Assembly: GCA_026419835.1 (NCBI GenBank)
Contig: JAOAKQ010000001.1
Coordinates: 124,001-188,000 of the forward strand
Reading direction: 5' to 3'
Source: Sulfolobales archaeon
GTDB lineage: Archaea; Thermoproteota; Thermoprotei_A; Sulfolobales; NBVN01
DNA length: 64,000 bases
Shown here: piece after piece, positions 16,925-26,245 of the stretch
Layout: each line of letters begins with the position of its first letter
Position numbering within the stretch: the first letter of the stretch is position 1
Position numbers and translations under genes: made by a program
Notes under the pieces: generated by a model
Database searches by the model: none
What the model was told of the DNA's origin: nothing
The model's input: the letters and a program-made list of their open reading frames with translations, nothing else

Positions 16925-18544
16925 CTAGTGTACTTCAACAAACTGGAATAAAATTACGTACATGTATGTAGGATTAAGCGCTCCATCTCTAATCCTAACG
17001 TTCGGTCTAGTAACGTAGGTCTGAATCACAGTCCAGAGAGATACGGCCACAGCTTCTTGAAACACCATACGCTGAGCTTTTCTGTATAACTCGAGAGCTT
17101 TCCCGTAATCCACTCCTTCTAAGCTATAGGCGAGGTCGAGAAGCTCGTCTAGCTCCTTGTTGCAGTACCCAGACCAGTTCCACTCAATAGAATCGCAGCG
17201 AACTAGGTAGAGGTAGTCGTAGGGAGTTGGGTACGTCGGCCACCAATCGTTTATGATTAAGTGCGGTGCTTCCTCCGGATTCCTCCAAACAGCCGCTCCG
17301 TACTCTTTAACCGTTTCCCACGGGTAGCTACGTATCGCTAGCTTAATGCCTAGCTTTAAGAGCTCCGATTTTAGTAGCATAGCGAATATTTCCTCTTCTT
17401 CGTAACCCGCCGTTACCACGATTTCGATCTCCGCTCCACTACCTTCGAGGCCGGCCTTCCTCAAATACTCTCTAGCGAGACCTAGGTCGTGCTTGAACCT
17501 CAGCCCATCGACGTACCCCGGGTATCCGTAGGGTATGATACCGCTACCCGGAATACCGTGGCCGTACAGGGCTCTATCAATGAGCTCATCCCATGGAATA
17601 GCGTGTAGAATAGCTAGTCTAAACTCCGTTATGTTGGTAGGCCACCTACGCGTATTTAACATCAAGATGTAGCTGTAGTACGTGTGCTGCTTGATCAGCT
17701 TAAAGCCTTCGCTAACTAGAGATCTTATCTCAGCTTTTGGAATAGCCATAGCTATGTGAATGCTCCCACCTCTCAAACCCACTACTTGAGTTACCGGGTC
17801 GCTAACGATCTTGATGACTACGAGATCGGGGGCTCTGGGATTGCCTACCTCGGCCCACCCCCACCACTTCTCAAACTTTCTCAGCCTAACCTCGCTCACG
17901 GGGTCGTAGTACTCTATGTAGTAAGGACCGCTCCCAAGGCTTCTACCACTCTCAAACCAGGACCTAATGGACTTATCGGTTAGGTTCCTAGCTTTCGAGT
18001 ACTCCAGCACCCTGGGACTGTATACGTAGGCACCGTACGAAGCTGATGCTATTAAGTCTAGCGGAGCGGGGTACTTAAGTTTAAACCCCACAGCGGTCTT
18101 GTTTACGGTAACCACATCCTCCAGAGAACTCCAGATGTAGCCGGGGCCCAGACCGGCCTCATCGTACATAGCCTTAGTTCTCAGTATACTGAATCTAACG
18201 GCTTCCACCGTTAGCGGAGTACCGTCGTGGAAAACCACGTTACTTCTCAACTTAAAGACCCAGAATGTCTCGTTTACCTTAGCCCAACTTACGGCGAGAG
18301 CCGACGTGAACTGGTTTGTTAAAGGATTGTAGTAGAGAAGAGGTTCGTAGACAGAACCTAGAACTACTATTCCAGTATCGAACTCTACGCTTGGGTCTAT
18401 ACCAGTAATAGCATCTCTGTAGGCATAAACAACTACCCTAATTTGAGGACCTACGGTGTACGTGAACGATAAAAGAACGAGTACACTTACAACTAAAAAA
18501 ACTGCGAGACCGGCCGTGAGGAGCAGTCTGCGGTTGAACCTCAT
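16925..18544 (-). CDS. Peptide/oligosaccharide ABC transporter substrate-binding protein
   Basis: Family 5 solute-binding protein (SBP_bac_5), 539 residues, with an N-terminal membrane anchor or signal (about residues 7-28) after a short basic start MRFNRRLLL. Family landmarks: YEPLLYYNP near 68, VFHDGTPLTVEAVRFSI, then SGPYYIEYYD, and late the EWNWSGYCNKELDELLDLA block. It has no lipobox Cys at the start. Such proteins in archaea bind peptides or oligosaccharides, and the sequence does not tell which. First gene of the minus-strand dpp-like operon. Confidence 0.88.
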   Translation of the reverse strand: MRFNRRLLLTAGLAVFLVVSVLVLLSFTYTVGPQIRVVVYAYRDAITGIDPSVEFDTGIVVLGSVYEPLLYYNPLTNQFTSALAVSWAKVNETFWVFKLRSNVVFHDGTPLTVEAVRFSILRTKAMYDEAGLGPGYIWSSLEDVVTVNKTAVGFKLKYPAPLDLIASASYGAYVYSPRVLEYSKARNLTDKSIRSWFESGRSLGSGPYYIEYYDPVSEVRLRKFEKWWGWAEVGNPRAPDLVVIKIVSDPVTQVVGLRGGSIHIAMAIPKAEIRSLVSEGFKLIKQHTYYSYILMLNTRRWPTNITEFRLAILHAIPWDELIDRALYGHGIPGSGIIPYGYPGYVDGLRFKHDLGLAREYLRKAGLEGSGAEIEIVVTAGYEEEEIFAMLLKSELLKLGIKLAIRSYPWETVKEYGAAVWRNPEEAPHLIINDWWPTYPTPYDYLYLVRCDSIEWNWSGYCNKELDELLDLAYSLEGVDYGKALELYRKAQRMVFQEAVAVSLWTVIQTYVTRPNVRIRDGALNPTYMYVILFQFVEVH

Positions 18545-18636
18545 ATAGTTCCATGGAAACTCTCGGATAGTGCTTAAAAACCTTATAGATGCTAAAATCA
18601 GAGAGTGCTACCTACTTTCACTAGATAGCGCCCTAG

Positions 18637-18801
18637 CTACGACTCCGCGTAGCTCTTTACGCAGAGTTCAACGCATTCTTGAAAAGCCTTACCAGAAAAA
18701 CCTATTTCAGCACACTTCTCTCTACATACTCTAACTACGTGGTCCCTACTATACGAATTCGCGCTGATGCTAAGCACCAGTAAGCTACTTATTGAAAACA
18801 C
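18637..18801 (-). CDS. Candidate twin-CX3C small secreted or membrane protein
   Basis: Open frame of 54 codons inside an otherwise empty 384-base gap (18545-18928). It starts with GTG at 18801 or, 8 codons later, GTG at 18777. The N-terminus is hydrophobic (FSISSLLVLSISA). The rest has VCREKC, 12 residues, then ECVELC: two CX3C pairs on what should be two amphipathic helices. A TATA-like CTATTTAAG lies just upstream and fits a leaderless start at 18777. Codon choice (AGA, GTA, GTT) matches the neighbours. The spacing resembles twin-CX3C helix-hairpin proteins, but no homology is claimed. The rest of the gap shows nothing I can identify. Confidence 0.4.
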   Translation of the reverse strand: MFSISSLLVLSISANSYSRDHVVRVCREKCAEIGFSGKAFQECVELCVKSYAES

Positions 18802-18928
18802 TTAAATAGGGCTCTCAGCACGCGAGCGTGTCGGCCGCGTGATGGCGGGACCTAGCTACACCTTTGAGGAACTCATGGAGTGATCGAGCTAGAGTAGAAA
18901 ATGGGACGTGCATTCGCATGCTACTGCA

Positions 18929-19759
18929 TTAACCTGCGCTTAGCTTATACGTTCTTGAATACATCTTCTCCGACGCGAGGTCGAGTTCTATTATAATGGC
19001 TGCTTGCTGAGGTACTTCACCTACATTTGGGTCACTAAGGTACGATAGTAAGGAAGATGAGAAGAACGCTTTAGATTTTTCAAACTCCTTCACTAAGACC
19101 TTGTAGTATTTGATGGCGGGCTCGCTCCACGTCTTCCGCTCCGATAAGTAGAAAGTAACGGATGAGATCAACTTCCTTCCGTCGAAGAGTGCTGTAAGAG
19201 TGTTCATAGCCGTTTTCGTGTACCTAGCCGCAGTTTTTAGAGCTTCAGCGAGTTCTTCAGCACTAGCACCACTCAGATACCTGTATACGTACTCTCCGAG
19301 GTAGTACGTATCCGTAGTGTCGGGGAGCTTAGCTACTCCTAGTACTCTGGCTAGACTATCTGAATCTACAACACCGTTATGCGCAATCCACATTTCAAAA
19401 CCCTTCCAGCTGTAGTATATGGGGTGGGTATTACCGATCTTCACAGAACCCTCCGCAGATTTTCTTGAGTGAGCTATTGCCACACCGACCTTAACCTCCC
19501 TCAGAACGTTCTTGAAACTCTCAACTCCAGCTAGGTCGCTGTACACTGGTGCGGTAGTTCTGTAGTACGTTGAAGTACTCACACCGCTTTCTCGAATACC
19601 TACAGCGGCGAATCCCCACCCATCACCGTGGTTTTCGCACTTACTACGCTTTAGGTAGTCCGCTAGTACGAGGTCGCACTTACTAGCTTCAACGAATGAG
19701 TCGATATAGGGGGAGAGCTCAGCTAAGTTAATACCTAGTAGCATGAGCAGTCTGCACAT
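18929..19759 (-). CDS. Class II glutamine amidotransferase domain protein
   Basis: Protein of 276 residues in the stand-alone class II (Ntn) glutamine amidotransferase group (GATase_4, YafJ-like). The reading frame opens with a TTG four codons earlier (19771), but the ATG at 19759 gives MCRLL, putting the catalytic Cys second so it becomes N-terminal after Met removal, as this family needs. Other landmarks: HGDGWGFA, the SRKSAEGSVKIGNTHPI segment and WIAHNGVVD. It releases ammonia from glutamine; the acceptor is not known. It stands alone on the minus strand. Confidence 0.87.
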   Translation of the reverse strand: MCRLLMLLGINLAELSPYIDSFVEASKCDLVLADYLKRSKCENHGDGWGFAAVGIRESGVSTSTYYRTTAPVYSDLAGVESFKNVLREVKVGVAIAHSRKSAEGSVKIGNTHPIYYSWKGFEMWIAHNGVVDSDSLARVLGVAKLPDTTDTYYLGEYVYRYLSGASAEELAEALKTAARYTKTAMNTLTALFDGRKLISSVTFYLSERKTWSEPAIKYYKVLVKEFEKSKAFFSSSLLSYLSDPNVGEVPQQAAIIIELDLASEKMYSRTYKLSAG

Positions 19760-19873
19760 TCTCGACCCCAAGATACGAGATTTAAGCTAGATTTATTCGT
19801 ATGTATTTGAGAGAAGGTAGATATAGTAGAGAAAAACTATTTAATTAGAGATTGATTAGAGTAAGCGCTGGTG

Positions 19874-20059
19874 CTAACCCCTCTTCTTACTTCCCATGAA
19901 TACGTAAACGGTCGTACCGCAGGTTGGGCAAGTTCCTCGAATAGCTCTTCTACCGTTCTTCAGTATTACTTCTTCCGGACTCTTTAGTTCGCTCTTAGCT
20001 CGGCACTTAACACAGAAACCGGTTACCGGTCCCTTAACTGGGCCCACAACTTGCGCCAT
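19874..20059 (-). CDS. Small zinc-ribbon protein (DUF5679-like)
   Basis: Protein of 61 residues with two CxxC pairs, CVKC near residue 16 and CPTC near residue 44, linked by EEVILKNGRRAIRGT. This layout is that of the short archaeal DUF5679 zinc-ribbon proteins, whose role is unknown; binding to nucleic acid or to a protein partner is likely. Starts with ATG. Its promoter region is shared, back to back, with the AhcY gene. Confidence 0.8.
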   Translation of the reverse strand: MAQVVGPVKGPVTGFCVKCRAKSELKSPEEVILKNGRRAIRGTCPTCGTTVYVFMGSKKRG

Positions 20060-20149
20060 GGCTACCCCTCGTGTACGAGCTCTCGTGGGAGCTTAAAAGG
20101 TTTCTTCTACGCATGAGACACTAAATCTCCGGAGATCTACACTTAGTTA

Positions 20150-20161
20150 TTATATATTTAT
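20150..20161 (+). promoter_or_regulatory. TATA box of ahcY
   Basis: A strong A/T block (TATATATTTATA) centred 28 bases before the AhcY ATG. The expected transcription start is close to 20178-20182, so the mRNA would have almost no leader. An AGAGGTGG sequence at 20174-20181 would sit at or just inside the 5' end. Confidence 0.6.
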
Positions 20162-20182
20162 ACAGCTAATCTTAGAGGTGGC

Positions 20183-21436
20183 ATGGGAACTAGGATGTTC
20201 AAGGTTAGAGACATATCCCTAGCTACTCAAGGAGTTCACATGATCGAGTGGGCCGAGAGAAACATGCCTGTACTTATGAGAGTGAGAAGCGAGTTTAGAG
20301 AAGCTAAGCCGCTAGCTGGAGTTAGAGTTGGAGCAGTTCTCCACGTAACAAAAGAAACCGCCGTGCTTGTTAGAACGCTAGTAGCTGGTGGAGCGGATGT
20401 ATGGCTAGCCGCTTCAAACCCTCTATCAACACAGGACGAGGTGGCGGCGGCTCTCGCTGCGGAGGGAATCAAGGTTTTCGCGTGGAGGGGTGAAACCGAG
20501 AGTGAGTACTTCTGGTGTATAGAGAGAGTAGCAAGTTCGAAACCCGACGTAGTGATAGACGATGGAGCGGACCTCCACGTGTTTCTACATGAAAAAGCAC
20601 CGGATATTGCTAGTAGAGTTACTGGAGGTACTGAGGAAACAACTACGGGGGTTGTAAGACTTAGAGCTCTGGAGAACTCGGGAGAACTTAAGTACCCCGT
20701 GATAGCTGTAAATGACTCGAAGACCAAGTACCTCTTCGATAATAGGTACGGGACTGGGCAGTCAACTCTAGATGGCATTATGAGAGCTACGAACGTCTTA
20801 ATAGCTGGTAAGATCGTTGTTGTCGCTGGGTACGGCTGGGTAGGTAGGGGTATTGCTCTAAGAGCTAGAGGACTGGGTGCTAGAGTAGTTGTAACTGAGG
20901 TAGACCCTGTGAAAGCTCTAGAAGCCGTTATGGACGGCTTCGAAGTAATGCCCATGTCTAGAGCCGCTAGAATCGGCGATATCTTCATCACCGCTACCGG
21001 TAACGTAGACGTTGTTAGAGCCGAGCACATGCTCTCAATGAAGGATGGAGCTATACTCGCTAACGCAGGGCACTTCAACGTTGAAATAAGTGTTTCAGAC
21101 ATCGAGAGCATAGCTGCATCGAAAAGAACCGTTAGAGCTAATGTAGTAGAGTACCTACTACCCAATGGGCGGAGACTGTACCTACTAGCTGAAGGTAGGT
21201 TGGTGAACCTGGTGGCAGCGGAGGGACACCCAAGTGAAGTAATGGATTTAAGCTTCGCGAACCAAGCTCTAGCCGTTAAGTACCTCGTAGAGAATCGAGG
21301 TAGAATCAGTGTCAGAATTCACAAGCTACCTGAAGATATAGATAGCACTATAGCTAGAATGAAGCTGGAGTCTATGGGTATAGAGATAGATGCGCTAACC
21401 GATAAGCAGATTGAGTACTTGAAGTCCTGGAAGTAG
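20183..21436 (+). CDS. ahcY: Adenosylhomocysteinase
   Basis: S-adenosyl-L-homocysteine hydrolase, 417 residues, the usual archaeal length. It splits SAH into adenosine and homocysteine using bound NAD, which keeps methylation reactions running. Landmarks: the N-terminal [15 protein letters not shown], the [11 protein letters not shown] segment, VAVNDSKTK-type catalytic Lys/Asp region ([13 protein letters not shown]), the NAD-binding [10 protein letters not shown], and [19 protein letters not shown] near the end. Its neighbours are unrelated housekeeping genes. The downstream SAM hydrolase (40780-41610) shows a second route of SAM turnover in this genome. Confidence 0.96.
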   Translation: MGTRMFKVRDISLATQGVHMIEWAERNMPVLMRVRSEFREAKPLAGVRVGAVLHVTKETAVLVRTLVAGGADVWLAASNPLSTQDEVAAALAAEGIKVFAWRGETESEYFWCIERVASSKPDVVIDDGADLHVFLHEKAPDIASRVTGGTEETTTGVVRLRALENSGELKYPVIAVNDSKTKYLFDNRYGTGQSTLDGIMRATNVLIAGKIVVVAGYGWVGRGIALRARGLGARVVVTEVDPVKALEAVMDGFEVMPMSRAARIGDIFITATGNVDVVRAEHMLSMKDGAILANAGHFNVEISVSDIESIAASKRTVRANVVEYLLPNGRRLYLLAEGRLVNLVAAEGHPSEVMDLSFANQALAVKYLVENRGRISVRIHKLPEDIDSTIARMKLESMGIEIDALTDKQIEYLKSWK

Positions 21437-21530
21437 CTCTACCTACCGACTGTGTTGGAAACTGAAAAAGCTTTAACCTACAGCATCTCTAGTGTGTGGA
21501 GAATGCCGGGAGCTGAGTAGGTGTCTACCG

Positions 21531-23249
21531 TTGGATACTGAGGGCGTGGTGAACAGGTACTACCGGCTAATTACACTAACTCCTAGTAGAAAGACCACTT
21601 CAATCATTCTACTGGCAGTTACTGTAGCAATATACTTACTAGCCACCTCACCTCCAGCCACAAACCTCGGGGTCTACGTCGAAGCACTTACTCTATACTC
21701 TCTAGAAGTACTACTTTTTACAGCGTCTCTACTACTATCCTCTAAGCGAATACGGCTCTTCAACTTCAAGAGGTCGGTTAACTTCGTAACGGCCACTATG
21801 CTAATGACACTACCGGCAGAAGCCGTCTTGAGTAGATCTGCCGATCTTAGAGGACTGGGGCTGTCGGTAAGCCCGGGTTTAGTGATCTTCATTCTCGCCG
21901 GACTCTACGAACTTAGATTTGCCGCTCTACTATCTCTATACCCGGTAGTAGCTGTCTTAGTAGCTGAGAGTCTAGTGTTGAAGTACGACATACTCAAGAC
22001 CACTGTATTGGTGACATCTACAGGCTTATTCTCTCTCGTGATCGGAGTTCTAGCTCTGCACCTAATTGAACGCTTAGGAAGAAGTAGGGGTGTGTCTCCA
22101 CTTAAATCCGTTAGGGCCTTCATGAGAACTTGGCTAACTGGAAACCACGAAGATCTCGAGGATCTCATTAGAAGTTTCGGAGTGGTTGATAAAGTACGTA
22201 TTAGAACGCTGGTCTTCAAACTGGAGCGGGGTGAACCTATAGCGCTAGTTTTTCCGGATATTCACTTCGGTCCATTTAGAAACGTGGGTTCATCCAGATT
22301 TCTGTATGCTCTAGAAGAAAACTTAGAGCCGTATATGGAGGTCTTCGTTTTCCACACACCGGGTTCTCACGAAAGAAACATCGCGACTTCATCGGAAAGC
22401 TATGAAGTCGCAAAGGCCGTTGCTTCCTCTATAAGAAGCTACTACAACCAGCTATCAGGCTACGGTATGTGTAAACCTGAAGTCATAAGGGATGGTGGGT
22501 GGGAGGTTCACGCGCTGAGAGGTCCTACGTCGCTAGTGTACTTCTTCACTAACATACAGCAAGGTAGCGACGACCTGCCCTTCAGCATCTGGAGGAAAGC
22601 TGAGGAAGTTCTCAAATCGAGGCAAGAGCTGAACTTAGTAGCTGTAGCGGATTCCCACTCAGCTAAGGGACCCCCAGTTAGAGATAGCAAGGAGCTACTC
22701 AACCTAATCGAAAAAATAGGAAGTATGGATAGGTGCGCTGAAGAAGATTTCTATGTAGGTTATGGTGAAGTTACTGGAGTAGGGTGCCGCGAGCTCTGCT
22801 ACGATAAAGTGAAGGTGTTGAGTTTTCGATTTAGCGATGGAGAGAAGTATGCAGTGGTGTATCTCTACGGTAACAACGTCGACATAAAGACCAGGGACAA
22901 CATTGTTAACTTAATGAAGAAGCTGGGCTACAGCGAGTCGCTAGTTGCTACTCCGGATGACCACAGTTGCGCCGCATCGTTTAAAGAGAAACCCTACTAC
23001 GTGGTTTCGGGTTGCTCTAACCTCTACGACGCTATATCGAGAGCCGCTGAAATAGCCTCTGAAAACGAGTCTAGAGCTGAGTACGTTACTCTTGAAAACA
23101 TATTCCACGAGGTCGAGCTAGCTGGGCAGAATGTCTGGAAGCTTACTTCACTAATCGAGGACCTTGGGAGGACGACTATACGCGCTCTCTTCACAACTAT
23201 AGTGCTAGTTAACGCTCTAGCCGTTCTACCGATGGTTTTAAAGCTCTAG
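21531..23249 (+). CDS. DUF2070 family membrane protein
   Basis: Archaeal DUF2070 protein, about 572 residues. The N-terminal 200 residues hold six or seven membrane spans; a large soluble domain follows with FPDIHFGPFRNVGSSRF, then FHTPGSHERN and VAVADSHSAKG, motifs typical of this family; one span closes the protein. The frame opens earlier, at GTG 21492, but that would add a Cys-rich stretch without a ribosome-binding site. TTG at 21531 has AGGTGT at good distance, and GTG 21546/21549 are also possible. Function unknown; the His/Asp-rich motifs suggest a metal-dependent activity. Confidence 0.82.
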   Translation: MDTEGVVNRYYRLITLTPSRKTTSIILLAVTVAIYLLATSPPATNLGVYVEALTLYSLEVLLFTASLLLSSKRIRLFNFKRSVNFVTATMLMTLPAEAVLSRSADLRGLGLSVSPGLVIFILAGLYELRFAALLSLYPVVAVLVAESLVLKYDILKTTVLVTSTGLFSLVIGVLALHLIERLGRSRGVSPLKSVRAFMRTWLTGNHEDLEDLIRSFGVVDKVRIRTLVFKLERGEPIALVFPDIHFGPFRNVGSSRFLYALEENLEPYMEVFVFHTPGSHERNIATSSESYEVAKAVASSIRSYYNQLSGYGMCKPEVIRDGGWEVHALRGPTSLVYFFTNIQQGSDDLPFSIWRKAEEVLKSRQELNLVAVADSHSAKGPPVRDSKELLNLIEKIGSMDRCAEEDFYVGYGEVTGVGCRELCYDKVKVLSFRFSDGEKYAVVYLYGNNVDIKTRDNIVNLMKKLGYSESLVATPDDHSCAASFKEKPYYVVSGCSNLYDAISRAAEIASENESRAEYVTLENIFHEVELAGQNVWKLTSLIEDLGRTTIRALFTTIVLVNALAVLPMVLKL

Positions 23250-23267
23250 ACTAGTCTACGTGGGAAA

Positions 23268-24587
23268 ATGAAGCACTCGGTCATAATTAAAGACCCCGTT
23301 CATGGCTACATCAAGATATACGAACACGAGAAGTGCTTAGTAGATACCGCACCACTTCAAAGACTTAGGAGAATTCTGCAGCTCTCCACATCCCAGTACG
23401 TCTACCCCTCAGCGACACACACTCGCTTCTCGCACTCACTCGGAGTAATGCACGTAGCCGGTGTTTTTGCTGAGAGTCTGTACTCTGAAGGAATTGAAGA
23501 ATCGGAGAAGCTCAGACTCTACGCGATCTCTAGACTAATCGGCCTTCTTCACGATGTAGGTCACGGACCTTTCTCACACACATTCGAAGACCACGTCCTG
23601 GTTCGCTACGGATTGAATCACGAAGTACTGGGCAGTAGAATACTGAGGGAGCACCCAGAGATAGTTAGGTGCTTCGAGAAGTGCGTAGAGAGAGAGTTCA
23701 ATGTAACCCTCGAACAAATATCGAAATCTATTGAAGCACCGGTAGTAGAGGAGTGGCCACTGAAATCCAGGGTCGGTGAGTACAGTGAGAATTCTCTGTA
23801 CTACGTAATTAAGGGTCCGTACAGTGCCGACATAGTTGACTACCTCCTCAGAGACTCCTACTACACCGGAGCGAACTACGGACTAGGTCTAGACTGGACT
23901 AGGCTAGCCTACCACTCCAGAGCTGTAGGTGATACTATAGCGCTGGAGTACAAGGCTCGCGACGTCCTAGACCACGTACTTCTCGCCAGGCTATACATGT
24001 TCAAGACCGTCTACTACCACAAAACCTCCAGAGCTTTCGATAAGGTCCTCGGGGACGTACTTCAGAAATCCGAGCAAGTACTCAAAATACCGGAAGCACT
24101 GGAAAAACCTGAACTGTACATAGAGCTAGACGACAACTACGTACTGGCGAATCCCGAAGTTAGGAAACTAGAAGAAGCGAGGTACTTACTACGCCGCGAA
24201 GTTCCCTACAAGCTAGTTTACGAAATCATACAGCCTCTAGAGAGAGTTTCAGCAGCTCTAGTGAAAGCTGGGAAGAACCTTATTGAGAAGATAATGAGTG
24301 AAGTATTTACCGAGCTCGTAGGTGCCTCAGACCCCAGCGCGGTCTTCGTCGACAGTTCTAGACTTCCAACAAACCCCATGTTTGAAGAAGCTGAGATAAG
24401 TATTCTCAAGCCGGATGGAAGCATTGTGAAGATGCCTATAAGAGAGACCGTGGCCGGTATAATACCTCGCGAAGTAAGCTTCTTTAGAATTTACCTCCAC
24501 AGAAAGTACCTGGAGCACTTGGATAGGTTGAGGAGTCACGTAGTTTCTCTATTTGGAAGCTCGCCGGAGCTGCGCCCATTCTACTAA
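23268..24587 (+). CDS. HD-domain phosphohydrolase (dGTPase-like), copy 1
   Basis: Protein of 439 residues with an N-terminal HD domain: DPVHGYIKI, RLRRI, ATHTRFSHSLGV, then the metal-binding HDVGHGPFSH (His-Asp pair), and DYLLRDSYYTGANYG with the last Asp. These are the motifs of the SAMHD1/YfbR-like dNTPase branch, which removes the triphosphate from dNTPs or another phosphate. The C-terminal half is family-specific. A paralogue with the same motif order is at 26222-27475, only three genes away. It follows the DUF2070 gene by 18 bases. Confidence 0.88.
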   Translation: MKHSVIIKDPVHGYIKIYEHEKCLVDTAPLQRLRRILQLSTSQYVYPSATHTRFSHSLGVMHVAGVFAESLYSEGIEESEKLRLYAISRLIGLLHDVGHGPFSHTFEDHVLVRYGLNHEVLGSRILREHPEIVRCFEKCVEREFNVTLEQISKSIEAPVVEEWPLKSRVGEYSENSLYYVIKGPYSADIVDYLLRDSYYTGANYGLGLDWTRLAYHSRAVGDTIALEYKARDVLDHVLLARLYMFKTVYYHKTSRAFDKVLGDVLQKSEQVLKIPEALEKPELYIELDDNYVLANPEVRKLEEARYLLRREVPYKLVYEIIQPLERVSAALVKAGKNLIEKIMSEVFTELVGASDPSAVFVDSSRLPTNPMFEEAEISILKPDGSIVKMPIRETVAGIIPREVSFFRIYLHRKYLEHLDRLRSHVVSLFGSSPELRPFY

Positions 24588-24591
24588 GTAG

Positions 24592-25731
24592 CTAGCTAAC
24601 GTCCTCGAAATCTATCTTCAGCTTCTTAGCTAATTCGTAAGCTCTATATAGTTCCTCTCTAGTTAATCTACGAGATATATCTGGGTACTTATCTGGATAT
24701 CTTAGAACTAGGTACTCAGGTCTGTACTGCCCCATAACGTTAATTAGTGCTGTAGGGCAGTTCGAGGCAATCCACTCAAGTACGGGTTTCGTACAGCAGT
24801 CTACGTGGTTAGGCATTACTAAGTGTCTTATTATTATCGGGTCCTCCGAATCGCAGACCGTCTTGTGGTTTCTCGCTACTACGTCGAAGTAGTTCTTAAC
24901 GAGTGAGAGACGAGCCGCGCAGGAGTTATTACCGTACTTAAAGTCCGGTAGCCATATATCGATTACATCGAGAAGTATCTTCATAGATTCTTCCGTTAAG
25001 TACATGTTGCTATTCCACAGCTGAGGTACGTTGCTCTTCAAGTACTTGAAGGAGTTGAGTATTGTGTAGATATTCGGTGTCGGCTCACCACCAACGTGGT
25101 TTATGTTTCTAGCTCCTTCAACTCTTAAGTAGTCTTGAATTGAAGCTAGTTCTTCAGCGGTAACTCCAATACCACTATGCGGGTACTCCTGGGATATGTC
25201 GTGGTTCTGGCAGAAAACGCATCTGAAGTTGCACGACCCGTAGAATATCGTTCCACTAGGTACGAGTGGTGGTTCTTCACCTACGTGTAGGAAGTAGGAC
25301 GATACGTAAGTCTCGTTAGCAAGACGGCAGAAACCTCTCGAACCCCCCAATCTGTTGACCCCACACCTCCACTCGCAGAAGTGGCACTTCTCCATAATTC
25401 TCCTAGCGATCTCTACTTTAACGTCTAGGTAGCTTACCCTTGGTTTGTCGAGCTTCGATACCTCGGATAGCGAGAGCTTGCCGTCTCTAGCTTGATTTAG
25501 GAGTTTCTTAAAATCTCTCGATAAGCTATCGTGAAGTTCCCACAGCTCCTCAAGACTTCCTCTACTTAGATCGCTGTCAGCGCCTACGTACCTAGCCAGA
25601 ACAAACTTAGCGGGAGACTTGTTTACCATAACGCTGTGGTACCACGAGAGCTTCTCTTTTACAACCTTACTTCTCCAAACCGCTATAGAGTCCGGTCTTA
25701 GGAGCTCCCAGTACTTAATTCCACTCACCAA
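24592..25731 (-). CDS. Radical SAM protein, PflX-like (COG1313)
   Basis: Iron-sulfur protein of 379 residues. The radical SAM cluster motif is CNFRCVFC (CX3CX2C) near residue 169. An earlier Cys group, CHFCEWRCGVNRLGGSRGFC, about residues 116-135, probably binds a second cluster. The NHVGGEPTPN motif (SAM binding) follows. This arrangement is that of PflX, a homologue of pyruvate formate-lyase activating enzymes with no known glycyl-radical target in most archaea. It lies between two HD-domain genes, on the opposite strand to the first. The physiological substrate is not known. Confidence 0.85.
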   Translation of the reverse strand: MVSGIKYWELLRPDSIAVWRSKVVKEKLSWYHSVMVNKSPAKFVLARYVGADSDLSRGSLEELWELHDSLSRDFKKLLNQARDGKLSLSEVSKLDKPRVSYLDVKVEIARRIMEKCHFCEWRCGVNRLGGSRGFCRLANETYVSSYFLHVGEEPPLVPSGTIFYGSCNFRCVFCQNHDISQEYPHSGIGVTAEELASIQDYLRVEGARNINHVGGEPTPNIYTILNSFKYLKSNVPQLWNSNMYLTEESMKILLDVIDIWLPDFKYGNNSCAARLSLVKNYFDVVARNHKTVCDSEDPIIIRHLVMPNHVDCCTKPVLEWIASNCPTALINVMGQYRPEYLVLRYPDKYPDISRRLTREELYRAYELAKKLKIDFEDVS

Positions 25732-25798
25732 AGCTGTGTCTCAAGATAGCTCTTAAACTTTAAGTACCAGCTTATACTCACACAATCGGCAGCTGCTC

Positions 25799-26245
25799 AT
25801 GTCAGAGTGCTCTATTAGGGATTTCAAACCTGAAGATTTGCAGAGAGTTTGTGAAATAGAGCTCAGCTCGTTTTCCCATCCATACCCATGCCAGCTCTTT
25901 CTAGTCTACCACTACCTATTTCCAAGTCTCTTCCTAGTAGCTGAGTGTGGTAGTAGAGTGGTTGGATACGTCGTAGGTGTCGTGGAGAACGGCGATAAGG
26001 GTCACCTAACTTCGATAGCTGTTGATAGAGAGTACAGAGGTAGGGGTCTAGGTAAGAGTTTAATTAGAGAGTTCGAGGTTAGAATTAAGTCCTCAGGGGT
26101 TTTCAGAGTATATCTCGAGGTTTCGGTAAGAAACGAAGTAGCTATCTCTCTATATAAGAAGCTCGGATATCGAGTAGTTGGAGTTCTCCGCGAGTACTAC
26201 CCGGATAGGGAGGATGCTTACCTAATGCTTAAAGAACTTGAGTAA
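25799..26245 (+). CDS. GNAT N-acetyltransferase, RimI/Ard1-like
   Basis: Acetyltransferase of 148 residues. The acetyl-CoA binding motif A is VDREYRGRGLGKSLI (R/Q-x-x-G-x-G), followed by LEVSVRNEVAISLYKKLGY (motif B). The layout is that of RimI/Ard1 N-alpha-acetyltransferases, which in archaea acetylate the N-termini of many proteins. It starts with ATG and its last 24 bases overlap the convergent HD gene. Confidence 0.87.
   Translation: MSECSIRDFKPEDLQRVCEIELSSFSHPYPCQLFLVYHYLFPSLFLVAECGSRVVGYVVGVVENGDKGHLTSIAVDREYRGRGLGKSLIREFEVRIKSSGVFRVYLEVSVRNEVAISLYKKLGYRVVGVLREYYPDREDAYLMLKELE

Noticed and set aside
20236-21165. Antisense frame of 309 codons over ahcY
   Set aside because: Long antisense frames are expected with this codon use. 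AhcY is a clear gene, and the antisense protein has no recognisable motif.
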